Notes: generated by a model not told the origin, from the letters alone. A DNA stretch of 64,000 nucleotides from Pseudomonas sp. AOB-7 (GCF_003696305.1 NZ_RFFK01000001.1:840180-904179); one strand, 5' to 3'. Shown: positions 31,599 through 43,408, counted from the first letter of the stretch. Numbers and translations are program-made.

Positions 31599-34514
<2,916 letters not shown>

Positions 34515-34645
34515 GACGACTCCTTTCCATAGGGCGCGCAGAGGGACGCCAGGCGCCATCATAGCTTCCCGCGCTGGAATCCGCAGTCGACGTTATGGAA
34601 CCTTTGCCGTACACTCCGCGTCCTAGCTGTAACCACGAAGGTTTT

Positions 34646-35002
34646 GGGGCCGATTAGGATTCGACGCCGGTAACGAAACTTGAGGGGCATGCCGAGTAGG
34701 TGACAGTTCTCGTAAATCCGCTGCCACAACTTCATAGTTGCCAACGACGACAACTACGCTCTGGCCGCCTAAGGGCGCCAGCTGACCCTAGGGGATGCCT
34801 GTAAACCCGAAGATCTGGTCAGTCATATAGAACAGGATCGCCGCCAAGTTCGCTGTAGACGTAACGGCTAAAACTCATACAGCTCGCTCCAAGCGCCCTG
34901 CCACTCGGGCCGCGCGGAGTTAACTCAGTAGAGATGGCTAAGCATGTAGAACCGATAGCGGAGAGCTGGCGGACGGGGGTTCAAATCCCCCCGGCTCCAC
35001 CA
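34646..35002 (+). ncRNA. ssrA: tmRNA (SsrA)
   Basis: A 357-nt transfer-messenger RNA that rescues stalled ribosomes by tagging nascent peptides for proteolysis. The 5' end GGGGCCGAUU and the 3' end GGGGGUUCAAAUCCCCCCGGCUCCACCA region form the tRNA-like domain, with the T-loop GTTCAAAT and encoded CCA. The tag frame at 34740-34772 reads ANDDNYALAA followed by TAA, the tag of Pseudomonas. A terminator hairpin follows at 35015. Confidence 0.98.
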
Positions 35003-35014
35003 ATTGAAGCAAGC

Positions 35015-35056
35015 ACAAACCCCTGATTTTCCTAGAGAATTTCAGGGGTTTTGTGT
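35015..35056 (+). terminator. Terminator of ssrA
   Basis: ACAAACCCCTGA (35015-35026) pairs with TCAGGGGTTTTGT (35042-35054), one bulge, followed by TTTT. Confidence 0.8.
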
Positions 35057-35248
35057 TTTCAGGGACTGCGAATGTCCCGAAAAGTGTCACAGCAGGGTCG
35101 CGCTACCAATAATCTGGCTTGACGATGACTGACTTCCTGAGAGGCGGACAGGACTTCGCCTCGCCCAGGGTGGCGGCCTTGTTGTCCAGCCTTGAAGGCG
35201 TGAGCCCTGAATCGCAACCGTTCGGGAACGCGGCAGCGCGCTGAAAAC
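35057..35248. other. Unassigned segment between ssrA and the BCCT gene
   Basis: About 190 bp without a recognisable gene. A 66-codon open frame on the minus strand (35059-35259) has no ribosome binding site, overlaps the BCCT terminator and shows no domain, so I do not call it. The 3' end of ssrA is a common integration site, but I see no second copy of the ssrA end or an integrase here. Confidence 0.4.
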
Positions 35249-35283
35249 GGCCTGTCCACAACCGCGCAGGATGTGGACAGGCC
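35249..35283 (-). terminator. Terminator of the BCCT gene
   Basis: Perfect 12-bp stem GGCCTGTCCACA (35249-35260) with TGTGGACAGGCC (35272-35283). Read leftward it is followed by GTTTTC, 12 bp past the BCCT stop. Confidence 0.8.
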
Positions 35284-35295
35284 CGAGTCGGGTAC

Positions 35296-36876
35296 TCAGG
35301 ACGTGCGGGCGCTTACCCGCAGGTCGGAGCCCTGCTGCAGCGCGGCCTCCTCCTGATGCAGCGCCTTGACCAGGCAATAGCAGATCAGCAGCAGCACCAG
35401 GGAGAACGGCAGAGCGGCGGCGATGGTCGCCGCCTGCAGGCCTTGCAGGCCGCCGGCCAGCAGCAGCACGCCGGCCAGGGCGCCGAGGCCCAGACCCCAG
35501 ATGATGCGGTAGCGCTGCGGCGGGTTGTGGTCGCCCATCGAGAGGATGGTGCAGATCACCAGCGTCGCCGAATCGGCCGAGGTGACGAACCAGCTGACGA
35601 TCATCAGCGTCGCCAGGCCGGCCATGGGCAGGATGGCCCACTCTACGCCGAGGCCTTCGATGGTCTTGTACAGCACCATGGTCAGGTCGCTGTTGGCCAC
35701 GCTGGCCAGGTCGACACCGTTGAGCTGCAGGTACACGCCGGTGCCGCCCATGATCACGATCCACAGGAAGGCGCCGAGGGTGGAGGCCAGCATCCCGCCC
35801 ACCACTACCTGGCGCACGGTGCGGCCACGGGAGATGCGGGCGATGAACATGCCGACGAACGGGCCCCAGGACAGCCACCAGCCCCAGTAGAAGATGGTCC
35901 ACCAGCCTTGCCACTGGCGCTCGGGGTTGGCGTCGGTCCACAGCCCCATGGGGATGAAGTGGGCCAGGTAGTCGCCGATGCTGGTGGCGTAAAGGCCCAG
36001 CAGGAACACGGTCGGCCCGGCCAGCAGCAGGAACAGGAAGAGGATGCTGCTCAGGCGGATGTTCCACTCGCTGAGCCAAAGAATGCCGCGACGCACGCCG
36101 GAGACGGCGGAGAAGGTCGCCACCAGCGAGGTGCCGGCGATCAGCAGCAGCTGGTTGGTGGTAGAGATTTCCCAGCCGAACATGTAGCCCAGCCCGGCAT
36201 TCATCTGCGACACGCCCAGGCCCAGGGTGGTGGCGGTGCCGAACAGGGTGCTGAAGATCGCCAGCAGGTCCACCGCGTGGCCGATCGGGCCGTGGATACG
36301 CTCGCCCAGCAGCGGATACAGCGCCGAGCGGATGGTCAGCGGCAGGTTATGCCGGTAGGTGAAGTAGGCCAGCACCAGGCCCACCACTATATAGATGCAC
36401 CAGCCGTGCAGGCCCCAGTGGAACATGGTGATGCGCAGGGCGATCTGCGCGGCCTCGGCGCTGCCCGCGGCCACCCCGGCCATCTCCATGTAGGGGTTGC
36501 CCTGCATGTGCATCAGCGGCTCGGCGATGCTCCAGAACAGCAGGCCGGTGCCGACCGCGGCGCTGAACAGCATGGCGAACCAGGAGAAGTTGCTGAACTC
36601 GGGGCGTTCATCGTCCTGGCCCAGGCGCAGATTGCCGAAGCGGCTGAAGCCGACCCAGAAGGTGAAGAACAGCACCGCGCTGACCACCGCCACGTAGTAC
36701 CAGCCCAATGAACCCTCAATCCAAGCCTTGGCGCCGGTGTAGATGCCGTTGGCCAGTTCGGCGTTGGTCACGGTGAACAAGACGAAAGCGAAGACCATGG
36801 TGATCGAGGCGATCGCCATGGTCGGGTTGACACCTGCGAACACGCGTTCGAGGTGGTTCTTGGGACGTTCGCTCAC
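35296..36876 (-). CDS. BCCT-family betaine transporter, candidate trigonelline uptake
   Basis: A 526-residue inner-membrane transporter of the betaine/choline/carnitine family with 12 predicted TM segments and the family signature region FYWGWWLSWGPFVG followed by ISRGRTVR. The start is GTG at 36874-36876 (MSERPKNHLER), behind AAGGAG. It is divergent from the DUF1185-tgn-like operon. One copy of the shared palindromic operator lies 100 bp upstream on its side. Substrates of BCCT proteins are quaternary-ammonium betaines; trigonelline is a pyridine betaine, so uptake of the cluster's substrate is a good inference. The Acinetobacter tgn cluster uses a different transporter type. Confidence 0.9.
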   Translation of the reverse strand: MSERPKNHLERVFAGVNPTMAIASITMVFAFVLFTVTNAELANGIYTGAKAWIEGSLGWYYVAVVSAVLFFTFWVGFSRFGNLRLGQDDERPEFSNFSWFAMLFSAAVGTGLLFWSIAEPLMHMQGNPYMEMAGVAAGSAEAAQIALRITMFHWGLHGWCIYIVVGLVLAYFTYRHNLPLTIRSALYPLLGERIHGPIGHAVDLLAIFSTLFGTATTLGLGVSQMNAGLGYMFGWEISTTNQLLLIAGTSLVATFSAVSGVRRGILWLSEWNIRLSSILFLFLLLAGPTVFLLGLYATSIGDYLAHFIPMGLWTDANPERQWQGWWTIFYWGWWLSWGPFVGMFIARISRGRTVRQVVVGGMLASTLGAFLWIVIMGGTGVYLQLNGVDLASVANSDLTMVLYKTIEGLGVEWAILPMAGLATLMIVSWFVTSADSATLVICTILSMGDHNPPQRYRIIWGLGLGALAGVLLLAGGLQGLQAATIAAALPFSLVLLLICYCLVKALHQEEAALQQGSDLRVSARTS

Positions 36877-36976
36877 AGGCGTCTCCTTGTTTTTGTAATG
36901 AACCGATGGGACGTCGCAAGGGCCGGGCCGCGCCATGCAGGCGCGACGGGCAGGCGGCATCGTCTTGCGATGTATT

Positions 36977-36988
36977 ACGGTATACCAT
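36977..36988 (-). promoter_or_regulatory. Palindromic operator 1 (BCCT side)
   Basis: ACGGTATACCAT, one mismatch from the perfect palindrome ATGGTATACCAT; the 5' flank is GTATT as in the other copies. Read toward the BCCT gene, TTGAAA lies 18 bp before TATACC. Confidence 0.75.
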
Positions 36989-37109
36989 CAACCAAATCGT
37001 CATTTCAATGTCTTGTTGAAACGCCGCCGATCAATGGTCTTCCCCCGCCAGTCACCGTCCGACGGGCATTGTGGGAAAAGCGCAAGGCTTGACTTGCGCA
37101 TCTCGTATT

Positions 37110-37121
37110 ATGGTATACCAT
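37110..37121 (+). promoter_or_regulatory. Palindromic operator 2 (DUF1185-tgn operon)
   Basis: ATGGTATACCAT, perfect palindrome, 5' flank GTATT. It sits 59 bp before the DUF1185 start. TTGACT lies 19 bp before its TATACC. Confidence 0.8.
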
Positions 37122-37179
37122 GATACCAACTGAGCGGTGCCAGCCAGCACCCGAACCCACAGCGCACAGGAGCACATCC

Positions 37180-37770
37180 ATGAGTTTCGAGATCCGCAAG
37201 ATCGTCAGCTACATCGAAGAAACCCTGATCGAAGGCGGCAAGGCCAGTGACAAGCCGGTGACCATGGTCGGCCTGGCCGTGGTGATCAAGAACCCCTGGC
37301 TCGGCCGCGGTTTCGTCGAGGACCTCAAGCCGGAGATCAAGGCCCACTGCTCCGAACTCGGCGCCATGATGGTCGAGCGCCTGACTGCCGCTATCGGCGG
37401 CGCGGCGAAGATCGAGGCCTACGGCAAGGCCGCGGTGGTCGGCGCCGACGGCGAGATCGAGCACGCCTCGGCGGTGATCCACACCCTGCGCTTCGGCAAT
37501 CACTACCGCCAGGCGGTTAACGCCAAGAGCTACCTGAGCTTCACCAACAAGCGCGGCGGCCCCGGCACCTCGATCCAGATCCCGATGATGCACAAGGACG
37601 ACGAGGGCCTGCGCTCGCACTACATCACCCTGGAAATGCAGATCGAGGACGCGCCGCGCGCCGACGAGATCGTGGTGGTGCTCGGCGCCGCCAACGGTGG
37701 CCGCCTGCATCCGCGCATCGGCAACCGCTACATCGACCTGGAAGAGCTGGCCGCCGAACAGGCGCAGTGA
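37180..37770 (+). CDS. DUF1185 (amino acid synthesis) family protein
   Basis: A 196-residue soluble protein of the DUF1185 family (MSFEIRKIVSYIEETLIEGGK..., with HPRIGNRYIDLEEL near the end). The family carries the name amino acid synthesis protein, but no reaction is established. It is the first gene after operator 2, with AGGAG 7 bp before the ATG, and is followed by the hydrolase gene after 27 bp. DUF1185 genes tend to appear with catabolic oxygenases and hydrolases, so a step or an isomerase-like help in the ring-fragment pathway is possible. That is inference only. Confidence 0.8.
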   Translation: MSFEIRKIVSYIEETLIEGGKASDKPVTMVGLAVVIKNPWLGRGFVEDLKPEIKAHCSELGAMMVERLTAAIGGAAKIEAYGKAAVVGADGEIEHASAVIHTLRFGNHYRQAVNAKSYLSFTNKRGGPGTSIQIPMMHKDDEGLRSHYITLEMQIEDAPRADEIVVVLGAANGGRLHPRIGNRYIDLEELAAEQAQ

Positions 37771-37797
37771 TCCTCAAGGCCCGCGCAGGAGCTTTCC

Positions 37798-38631
37798 ATG
37801 ATTCGGCTCACCGCTAAATCCACCCCCGCCGGCACCAGCTACCTGGCCACCGGCCAAGGTCACCCCGTGGTGCTGATCCACGGCGTCGGCCTGAACAAGG
37901 AAATGTGGGGCGGCCAGATCGTCGGTCTGGCCCCGCATTTCCAGGTCATCGCCTACGACATGCTCGGCCACGGCGCCAGCCCGCGCCCGCAGCCGGGCAC
38001 CGGCCTGCCCGGCTATGCCGAGCAGCTGCGCGAGCTGCTCGAACACCTGCAGATCGAGCGCGCCAGCGTCATCGGCTTCTCCATGGGCGGCCTGGTGGCG
38101 CGGGCCTTCGCCCTGCACCAGCCGCAGCAGCTCGCGGCCCTGGTGATCCTCAACAGCGTGTTCAACCGCAGCAGCGCGCAGCGCGCAGGGGTCATCGAGC
38201 GCACCCGCCAGGCCGCCGAACACGGCCCGGACGCCAACGCCGAGGAAGCCCTGTCGCGCTGGTTCAGCCGCGAATACCAGGCGGCCAACCCGGCGCAGAT
38301 TGCGGCGATCCGCCAGACCCTGGCCGGCAACGACCCGCAGGGCTACCTGACCACCTACGAGCTGTTCGCCACCCAGGACATGTACCGCGTCGACGACCTG
38401 GGCAGCATCCAGGCGCCGACCCTGATCGCCACCGGAGAGCTGGACCCGGGCTCGACCCCGGAGATGGCCCGACAACTGGCCGAGCGCATTCCCGGCGCCC
38501 AGGTGGCGGTGCTCGCCGAGCAGCGGCATATGATGCCGGTGGAATCGCCACGCCTGGTCAACCAGGTGCTGCTGAACTTCCTGCAGCAGGCCCAGACCCT
38601 ACGGAATCCAGCAGAGGGGATAGTCGCATGA
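37798..38631 (+). CDS. tgnC: Alpha/beta hydrolase, TgnC-like
   Basis: A 277-residue alpha/beta-fold hydrolase with the oxyanion motif HGVGLNKEMW, nucleophile elbow GFSMGG (Ser about 97), an acid in ATGELDPGSTPEM and a C-terminal His (AEQRHMMPVE). By pathway analogy it would cleave (E)-2-((N-methylformamido)methylene)succinate to succinic semialdehyde, methylamine, formate and CO2. The same fold occurs in RutD and PcaD, so homology alone does not fix the substrate. Its stop overlaps the next ATG (ATGA). The symbol is by context and should be read as tentative. Confidence 0.7.
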   Translation: MIRLTAKSTPAGTSYLATGQGHPVVLIHGVGLNKEMWGGQIVGLAPHFQVIAYDMLGHGASPRPQPGTGLPGYAEQLRELLEHLQIERASVIGFSMGGLVARAFALHQPQQLAALVILNSVFNRSSAQRAGVIERTRQAAEHGPDANAEEALSRWFSREYQAANPAQIAAIRQTLAGNDPQGYLTTYELFATQDMYRVDDLGSIQAPTLIATGELDPGSTPEMARQLAERIPGAQVAVLAEQRHMMPVESPRLVNQVLLNFLQQAQTLRNPAEGIVA

Positions 38632-40109
38632 CACTCGCCCGTTTCCACATGTGCATCGACGGCCAGTGGCTCGATGCGCTGTCCGGCAAGACCTTTGAAA
38701 GCCTCAACCCGGCCCTGGCCGAACCCTGGGCCGAACTGCCGGATGCCGACGAGCAGGACGTCGAGCGCGCCGTGCAGGCCGCCCAGCGCGCCTTCGAGAA
38801 TCCGGCCTGGCGCAAGCTGAATGCCACCGCGCGCGGCAAGCTGCTGCGCCGCCTGGGCGATCTGATCGCCGAACACAAGGAGCACCTGGCCCAGCTGGAA
38901 AGCCGCGACAACGGCAAGCTGATCCGCGAGACCCGCGGCCAGGTCGGCTACCTGCCGGAGTTCTTCCACTACACCGCAGGCCTGGCCGACAAGCTCGAAG
39001 GCGGCACCCTGCCGATCGACAAGCCGGAGATGTTCGCCTACACGGCGCACGAGCCGATCGGCGTGGTGGCCGGGATCATCCCCTGGAACAGCCCGCTGTA
39101 CCTGACCGCGATCAAGCTGGCGCCGGCTCTGGCGGCCGGCAACACCATCGTCCTGAAACCCTCCGAGCATGCCTCGGCGACCATCCTCGAGCTGGCCCGC
39201 CTGGCGCTGGAGGCCGGCTTCCCGCCTGGCGTGGTCAACGTGGTCACCGGCTTCGGCCCGAGCACCGGCGCGGCGCTGACCCGCCACCCGCTGGTGCGCA
39301 AGATCGCCTTCACCGGCGGCGCCGCCACCGCCCGCCACGTGGTGCGCAGCAGCGCGGAGAACTTCGCCAAGCTGTCGCTGGAGCTGGGCGGCAAGTCGCC
39401 CAACATTATCTTCGCCGACGCCGACCTGGACAGCGCCATCAACGGCGCCGTGGCCGGCATCTACGCCGCCTCCGGGCAGAGCTGCGTGGCCGGCTCGCGC
39501 CTGCTGGTGCAGGATGCGATCTACGACGAGTTCGTCGAGCGCCTGATCGAGCGGGCCAAGCGCATCCGCATCGGCAACCCGCAGGACGACGCCAGCGAGA
39601 TGGGCCCCATGGCCACCGCGCAGCAGCTCGCCGTGGTCGAGGGCCTGGTTGCCGACGCCCTGGCCGAGGGCGCACGCCTGCGCCTGGGCGGCAAGCGCCC
39701 GCAGCTCGACGCCAAGGGCTGGTACTACGAGCCGACGCTGTTCGAGTGCGACCGCCACTCGATGAAGATCATGCAGGAAGAGGTGTTCGGCCCGGTCGCC
39801 TCGGTGATCCGTTTCAAGGACGAGGCCGAGGCCCTGGAGCTGGCCAACGACTCGCAGTTCGGCCTCGCCGCCGGCATCTGGACCCGCGACCTCGGCCGCG
39901 CGCACCGCATGGCGAGAGACGTGCGCTCGGGGATCATCTGGGTCAACACCTACCGCGCGGTCTCGGCCATGGCGCCGATCGGCGGCTTCCACAACAGCGG
40001 CTACGGCCGCGAGAGCGGCATCGATTCGGTGCTGGCCTACACCGAGCTGAAAACGGTGTGGATCAACCTCTCGCAGGCGCCCATGCCCGACCCCTTCGTC
40101 ATGCGCTAG
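38628..40109 (+). CDS. tgnD: Aldehyde dehydrogenase, TgnD-like
   Basis: A 493-residue NAD(P)-dependent aldehyde dehydrogenase with catalytic Glu252 (LELGGKSPN) and Cys286 (SGQSCVAGSR) and the PWN motif (IIPWNSPL). It starts with ATG overlapping the TgnC-like stop. In the trigonelline scheme TgnD oxidises the hydroxybutyrolactone ring-opening product to the methylene succinate, which TgnC then cleaves. It differs clearly from the second dehydrogenase in this operon, so the two likely act on different aldehydes. The assignment is by context. Confidence 0.72.
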   Translation: MTLARFHMCIDGQWLDALSGKTFESLNPALAEPWAELPDADEQDVERAVQAAQRAFENPAWRKLNATARGKLLRRLGDLIAEHKEHLAQLESRDNGKLIRETRGQVGYLPEFFHYTAGLADKLEGGTLPIDKPEMFAYTAHEPIGVVAGIIPWNSPLYLTAIKLAPALAAGNTIVLKPSEHASATILELARLALEAGFPPGVVNVVTGFGPSTGAALTRHPLVRKIAFTGGAATARHVVRSSAENFAKLSLELGGKSPNIIFADADLDSAINGAVAGIYAASGQSCVAGSRLLVQDAIYDEFVERLIERAKRIRIGNPQDDASEMGPMATAQQLAVVEGLVADALAEGARLRLGGKRPQLDAKGWYYEPTLFECDRHSMKIMQEEVFGPVASVIRFKDEAEALELANDSQFGLAAGIWTRDLGRAHRMARDVRSGIIWVNTYRAVSAMAPIGGFHNSGYGRESGIDSVLAYTELKTVWINLSQAPMPDPFVMR

Positions 40110-40121
40110 GAGACCTGCGAA

Positions 40122-40607
40122 ATGATCGAACCAGGCATCTACAAAGAAGTGATGGGCTCCTTCCCATCCGGCGTCACCGTGGTCACCACCCTGGACGCCG
40201 GCGGCGACATAGTCGGCATCACCGCCAGCGCCTTCAGCGCCCTGTCCATCGACCCGGCGCTGGTGCTGTTCTGCCCCAACTACGCCTCCGACACCTACCC
40301 GGTGCTGCGCGACAGCAAGCAGTTCGCCATCCACCTGCTGTGCGCCGACCAGCAGGCCGAGGCCTACGCCTTCGCCGGCAAGGGCAAGGACAAGGCCAAG
40401 GGCATCGACTGGCACCTGAGCGCGCTGGGCAACCCGTTGCTGGCCAAGGCCACCGCCATCATCGAATGCGAGCTGTGGCGCGAGTACGACGGCGGCGACC
40501 ACGCCATCATCGTCGGCGCGGTGAAGAACCTGATCCTGCCCGAGCAGGAGGTGACGCCCATGGTCTATCACCGCGGCAAGCTCGGCGCCCTGCCCTCCAT
40601 CGCCTGA
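40122..40607 (+). CDS. tgnB: Flavin reductase, TgnB-like (copy 1)
   Basis: A 161-residue flavin reductase of the RutF/HpaC/DIM6 type that supplies reduced FMN to a two-component oxygenase. The motif SFPSGVTVVTT and the flavin-binding TASAFSALSIDPALVLFCP are typical. AGGAGA precedes the ATG, 12 bp after the dehydrogenase stop. A paralogue at 50112 is about three quarters identical by eye and lies next to the oxygenase gene. Either could be the true TgnB partner. Confidence 0.8.
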   Translation: MIEPGIYKEVMGSFPSGVTVVTTLDAGGDIVGITASAFSALSIDPALVLFCPNYASDTYPVLRDSKQFAIHLLCADQQAEAYAFAGKGKDKAKGIDWHLSALGNPLLAKATAIIECELWREYDGGDHAIIVGAVKNLILPEQEVTPMVYHRGKLGALPSIA

Positions 40608-40708
40608 CCCTCAGTTACGACCGCGCCCACTCACCCTCGGTCGCGGTCCTTTTCATCCGTCGCAGCGAGCCGCAGCGCTCGTTGCCCGCACCTTTCAAGG
40701 GAGCCGCC

Positions 40709-42148
40709 ATGAATGCTTTGCTGCGCCAACAGGCCTATATCGACGGGCACTGGCTCGATGCCCAGGACGGCTCGACCCAGGCCATCTTCAACCCGGCCAA
40801 CGGCCAGCAGATCGGCACGGTGCCGAACATGGGCGCCAGCGAAACCCGCCAGGCCATCGCCGCCGCCAACCGTGCCTGGCCGGCCTGGCGGGCGCTGACC
40901 GCCAAGGAGCGCAGCGGCCTGCTCAAGCGCTGGCACACGCTGATTCTGGACAACGCCGACGCGCTGGCCGAGCTGCTCACCCTGGAACAGGGCAAGCCGC
41001 TGGCCGAGGCGAAGGGCGAGATCCTCTACGCCGCCAGCTTTATCGAGTGGTTCGCCGAGGAGGCCAAGCGCATCTATGGCGACACCATTCCCAGCCACAA
41101 GGGCGATGCGCGCATCGTGGTGAGCAAGGAGCCGATCGGCGTGGTCGCCGCCATTACCCCGTGGAACTTCCCCGCCGCGATGATCACCCGCAAGGTCGGC
41201 CCGGCCCTGGCCGCCGGCTGCCCGTGCATCGTCAAGCCGGCGCCGGAAACCCCCTTCTCCGCCCTGGCCCTGGCGGCCCTGGCCGAGCAGGCGGGGATTC
41301 CCACCGGCATCCTCAACGTGGTCACCGGCGACGCCGTGGCCATCGGCGGCGAACTGACCGCCAGCGCCGCGGTGCGCAAGCTGTCGTTCACCGGCTCCAC
41401 GCCGATCGGCAAGCTGCTGATGGCGCAGTCGGCCGCCACCCTGAAGAAGGTCTCGCTGGAGCTGGGCGGCAACGCGCCCTTTATCGTCTTCGACGACGCC
41501 GACCTGGAGCGTGCGGTGGACGGCGCGCTGATCGCCAAGTACCGCAACGCCGGGCAGACCTGCGTGTGCGTCAACCGCTTCCTGGTGCAGGACGGCATCC
41601 ACGATGCGTTCGTCGCCCGCCTGGCCGAGCGCGTCGCCGAACTGCCCGTCGGTGACGGCTTCGTCGAGGGCGTCAAGCTCGGCCCGCTGATCAACCAGCG
41701 CGCCGTGGAGAAGGTCGAAGATCATGTGCAGGACGCCCTGGGCAAGGGCGCGCGCCTGGTGCTCGGCGGCGAGCGCCATCCGCTGGGCCACGGCTTCTTC
41801 CTGCCCACCGTGCTGGCCGGGGTGCACGACGAGATGAAGGTGGCCCGCGAGGAGACCTTCGGCCCGCTGGCCGCGGTGTTCCGCTTCAGCGACGAGGCCG
41901 AGGCCGTGCGCCTGGCCAACGACACCGAGTACGGCCTGGCCGCCTACTGCTACACCCGCGACCTCGGCCGCGCCTGGCGCATGAGCGAGGCGCTGGAATA
42001 CGGCATGGTCGGCATCAACGAAGGGCTGATCTCCACCGAGGTCGCGCCGTTCGGCGGCATCAAGTCCTCGGGCCTCGGCCGCGAAGGCTCGAAGTACGGC
42101 ATCGAGGACTATCTGGAGATCAAGTACACCCTGATGGGCGGCCTGTAA
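40709..42148 (+). CDS. tgnE: Succinate-semialdehyde dehydrogenase, TgnE-like
   Basis: A 479-residue NAD(P)-dependent dehydrogenase of the GabD type, oxidising succinic semialdehyde to succinate for the TCA cycle. Catalytic Glu251 (LELGGNAPF) and Cys285 (AGQTCVCVNR) are present, together with the SSADH-typical IAAANRAWPAWRALTAKERS and EGLISTEVAPFGGIKSSG stretches. Start 40709 follows AAGGGAG. In the trigonelline pathway TgnE performs this last step. A housekeeping gabD probably exists elsewhere; this copy is inside the operator-controlled run. Confidence 0.82.
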   Translation: MNALLRQQAYIDGHWLDAQDGSTQAIFNPANGQQIGTVPNMGASETRQAIAAANRAWPAWRALTAKERSGLLKRWHTLILDNADALAELLTLEQGKPLAEAKGEILYAASFIEWFAEEAKRIYGDTIPSHKGDARIVVSKEPIGVVAAITPWNFPAAMITRKVGPALAAGCPCIVKPAPETPFSALALAALAEQAGIPTGILNVVTGDAVAIGGELTASAAVRKLSFTGSTPIGKLLMAQSAATLKKVSLELGGNAPFIVFDDADLERAVDGALIAKYRNAGQTCVCVNRFLVQDGIHDAFVARLAERVAELPVGDGFVEGVKLGPLINQRAVEKVEDHVQDALGKGARLVLGGERHPLGHGFFLPTVLAGVHDEMKVAREETFGPLAAVFRFSDEAEAVRLANDTEYGLAAYCYTRDLGRAWRMSEALEYGMVGINEGLISTEVAPFGGIKSSGLGREGSKYGIEDYLEIKYTLMGGL

Positions 42149-42166
42149 CCGCGAAGGAGAACCCCC

Positions 42167-42556
42167 ATGAGCAACGCGAAATACGACAAGGGCCTGGCCA
42201 TCCGCACCCAGGTGCTGGGCGAGGCCTATGTCAACAAGTCGATCGAGAACGCCGACGACTTCAGCCGGCCGCTGCAGGAACTGGTCACCGAGTACTGCTG
42301 GGGCCACGTCTGGGGCCGCGAGGGTTTGTCGCTGCAAGAACGCAGCATGATAAACTTGGCCATGATTTCGGCGCTGAATCGGCCCCACGAGCTGAAGTTG
42401 CATATTCGTGGCGCCCTGCGTAACGGTCTCAGCCGCGAGCAGATTCGCGAGATTCTGCTGCAGGTCGGCATCTACTGCGGCGTGCCGGCGGCGGTCGACA
42501 GCTTCCGCATCGCCCGCGAAGCCTTCGCCGAGGCCGACGCCGAAGCCAAGGGCTGA
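42167..42556 (+). CDS. Carboxymuconolactone decarboxylase family protein
   Basis: A 129-residue small helical protein of the CMD/AhpD-like family with ALNRPHELKLHIRGALRNGLS and REILLQVGIYCGVPAAVDSFRIA. It resembles PcaC (4-carboxymuconolactone decarboxylase) in length. The position of the redox CxxC seen in AhpD is not present; only one Cys is in this motif. GAAGGAG lies 18 bp after the dehydrogenase stop, so it is the last gene of the operon, before a terminator. A decarboxylation in the ring-fragment pathway is possible but unproven. Confidence 0.85.
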   Translation: MSNAKYDKGLAIRTQVLGEAYVNKSIENADDFSRPLQELVTEYCWGHVWGREGLSLQERSMINLAMISALNRPHELKLHIRGALRNGLSREQIREILLQVGIYCGVPAAVDSFRIAREAFAEADAEAKG

Positions 42557-42579
42557 GGATCGACGTCATGCGCTAGACC

Positions 42580-42613
42580 AAGAGCACCGGGTTCCTCGAC
42601 CGGGTGCTCTTTT
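42580..42613 (+). terminator. Terminator of the tgn-like operon
   Basis: AAGAGCACC (42580-42588) pairs with GGTGCTCTT (42603-42611), followed by T residues; 24 bp after the CMD stop. Confidence 0.8.
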
Positions 42614-42651
42614 GCTATTTCCTACGGACAGCCATAACCAGAGCGGACCCT

Positions 42652-43404
42652 ATGAAACGCTTGCCTCTCGACGACAGCTTCAAGGTCAATCGCAACCCCG
42701 TCACCCTGCGCGAAATCGTGCTGGACAAGTTGCGTGGCGCCATCATGAACTTTCAACTGCTGCCCGGCGACCGGCTGGTGGAACGCGACCTGTGCGAGCG
42801 CCTGGGCGTCAGCCGCACCTCGGTGCGCGAGGCGCTGCGTCACCTGGAGTCCGAAGGCCTGGTGGAGTTCGCCGGGGCCAAGGGCCCGCGCGTGGCCATC
42901 ATCACCCTGGAGGACGCGCGCGACATCTACGAGCTGCGCTGCGTGCTCGAAGGCCTGATCGTCCAGCTGTTCACCCTCAACGCCAAGCCCAAGGACATCC
43001 GCGCCCTGGAAAAGGCCCTAGAGGAGAACCGCAAGGTGCTGGAAAGCGGCGATCTGCAGGAGGTGCTCGATTCGGTGCAGGGCTTCTACGACGTGCTGCT
43101 GGAAGGCTCCGGCAACCAGATCGCGGCGACTCAGCTGCGCCAGCTGCAGGCGCGCATCAGCTACCTGCGTGCCACCTCGGTGTCGCAAAGCAACCGCCGC
43201 GGCAGCAGCAACCAGGAGATGGAGCGCATGGTCGAGGCGATCAAGAGCGGCGACCCGCTGGCCGCGCATCAGGCCTCGGTGGACCACGTGCGCGCCGCGG
43301 CCAAGGTGGCGCTGGACTATCTCAAGTCCAAGCAGGACGAACCGGGCGCGGTGCGCGACTTCGTTACTCCCATCGCGCTGCAAGAGCCGCGCATAGGACG
43401 CTGA
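42652..43404 (+). CDS. tgnR: GntR/FCD-family regulator, TgnR-like
   Basis: A 250-residue transcription factor: N-terminal winged helix (KLRGAIMNFQLLPGDRLVERDLCERLGVSRTSVREALRHL, residues about 20-75) and a C-terminal FCD effector domain rich in His/Asp metal-type positions. FCD-GntR proteins typically bind palindromes such as TGGTATACCA, so it is the obvious reader of the six operators in this island. No operator is seen before this gene itself, and a terminator separates it from the preceding operon, so it probably has its own weak promoter. The effector is presumably the substrate or an intermediate. It overlaps none of its neighbours; the NUDIX gene follows after 4 bp. Confidence 0.85.
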   Translation: MKRLPLDDSFKVNRNPVTLREIVLDKLRGAIMNFQLLPGDRLVERDLCERLGVSRTSVREALRHLESEGLVEFAGAKGPRVAIITLEDARDIYELRCVLEGLIVQLFTLNAKPKDIRALEKALEENRKVLESGDLQEVLDSVQGFYDVLLEGSGNQIAATQLRQLQARISYLRATSVSQSNRRGSSNQEMERMVEAIKSGDPLAAHQASVDHVRAAAKVALDYLKSKQDEPGAVRDFVTPIALQEPRIGR

Positions 43405-43408
43405 CGCC

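Larger units (their letters stand above)
36877..37179. other. Divergent control region BCCT / DUF1185 operon
   Basis: A 303-bp gap with two operators (36977-36988 and 37110-37121), 133 bp apart centre to centre. Each faces one of the two divergent genes. TTGACT at 37089-37094 and, on the minus strand, TTGAAA (complement of 37007-37012) are candidate -35 boxes, placing the operators over the -10 regions. Confidence 0.6.

Noticed and set aside
35059..35259. 66-codon minus-strand frame between ssrA and the BCCT gene
   Set aside because: No ribosome binding site, no domain, and it runs through the BCCT terminator hairpin.
34646..35295. Possible prophage or island attachment at the ssrA 3' end
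   Set aside because: No integrase and no repeated ssrA end in the window; the neighbouring genes are ordinary.
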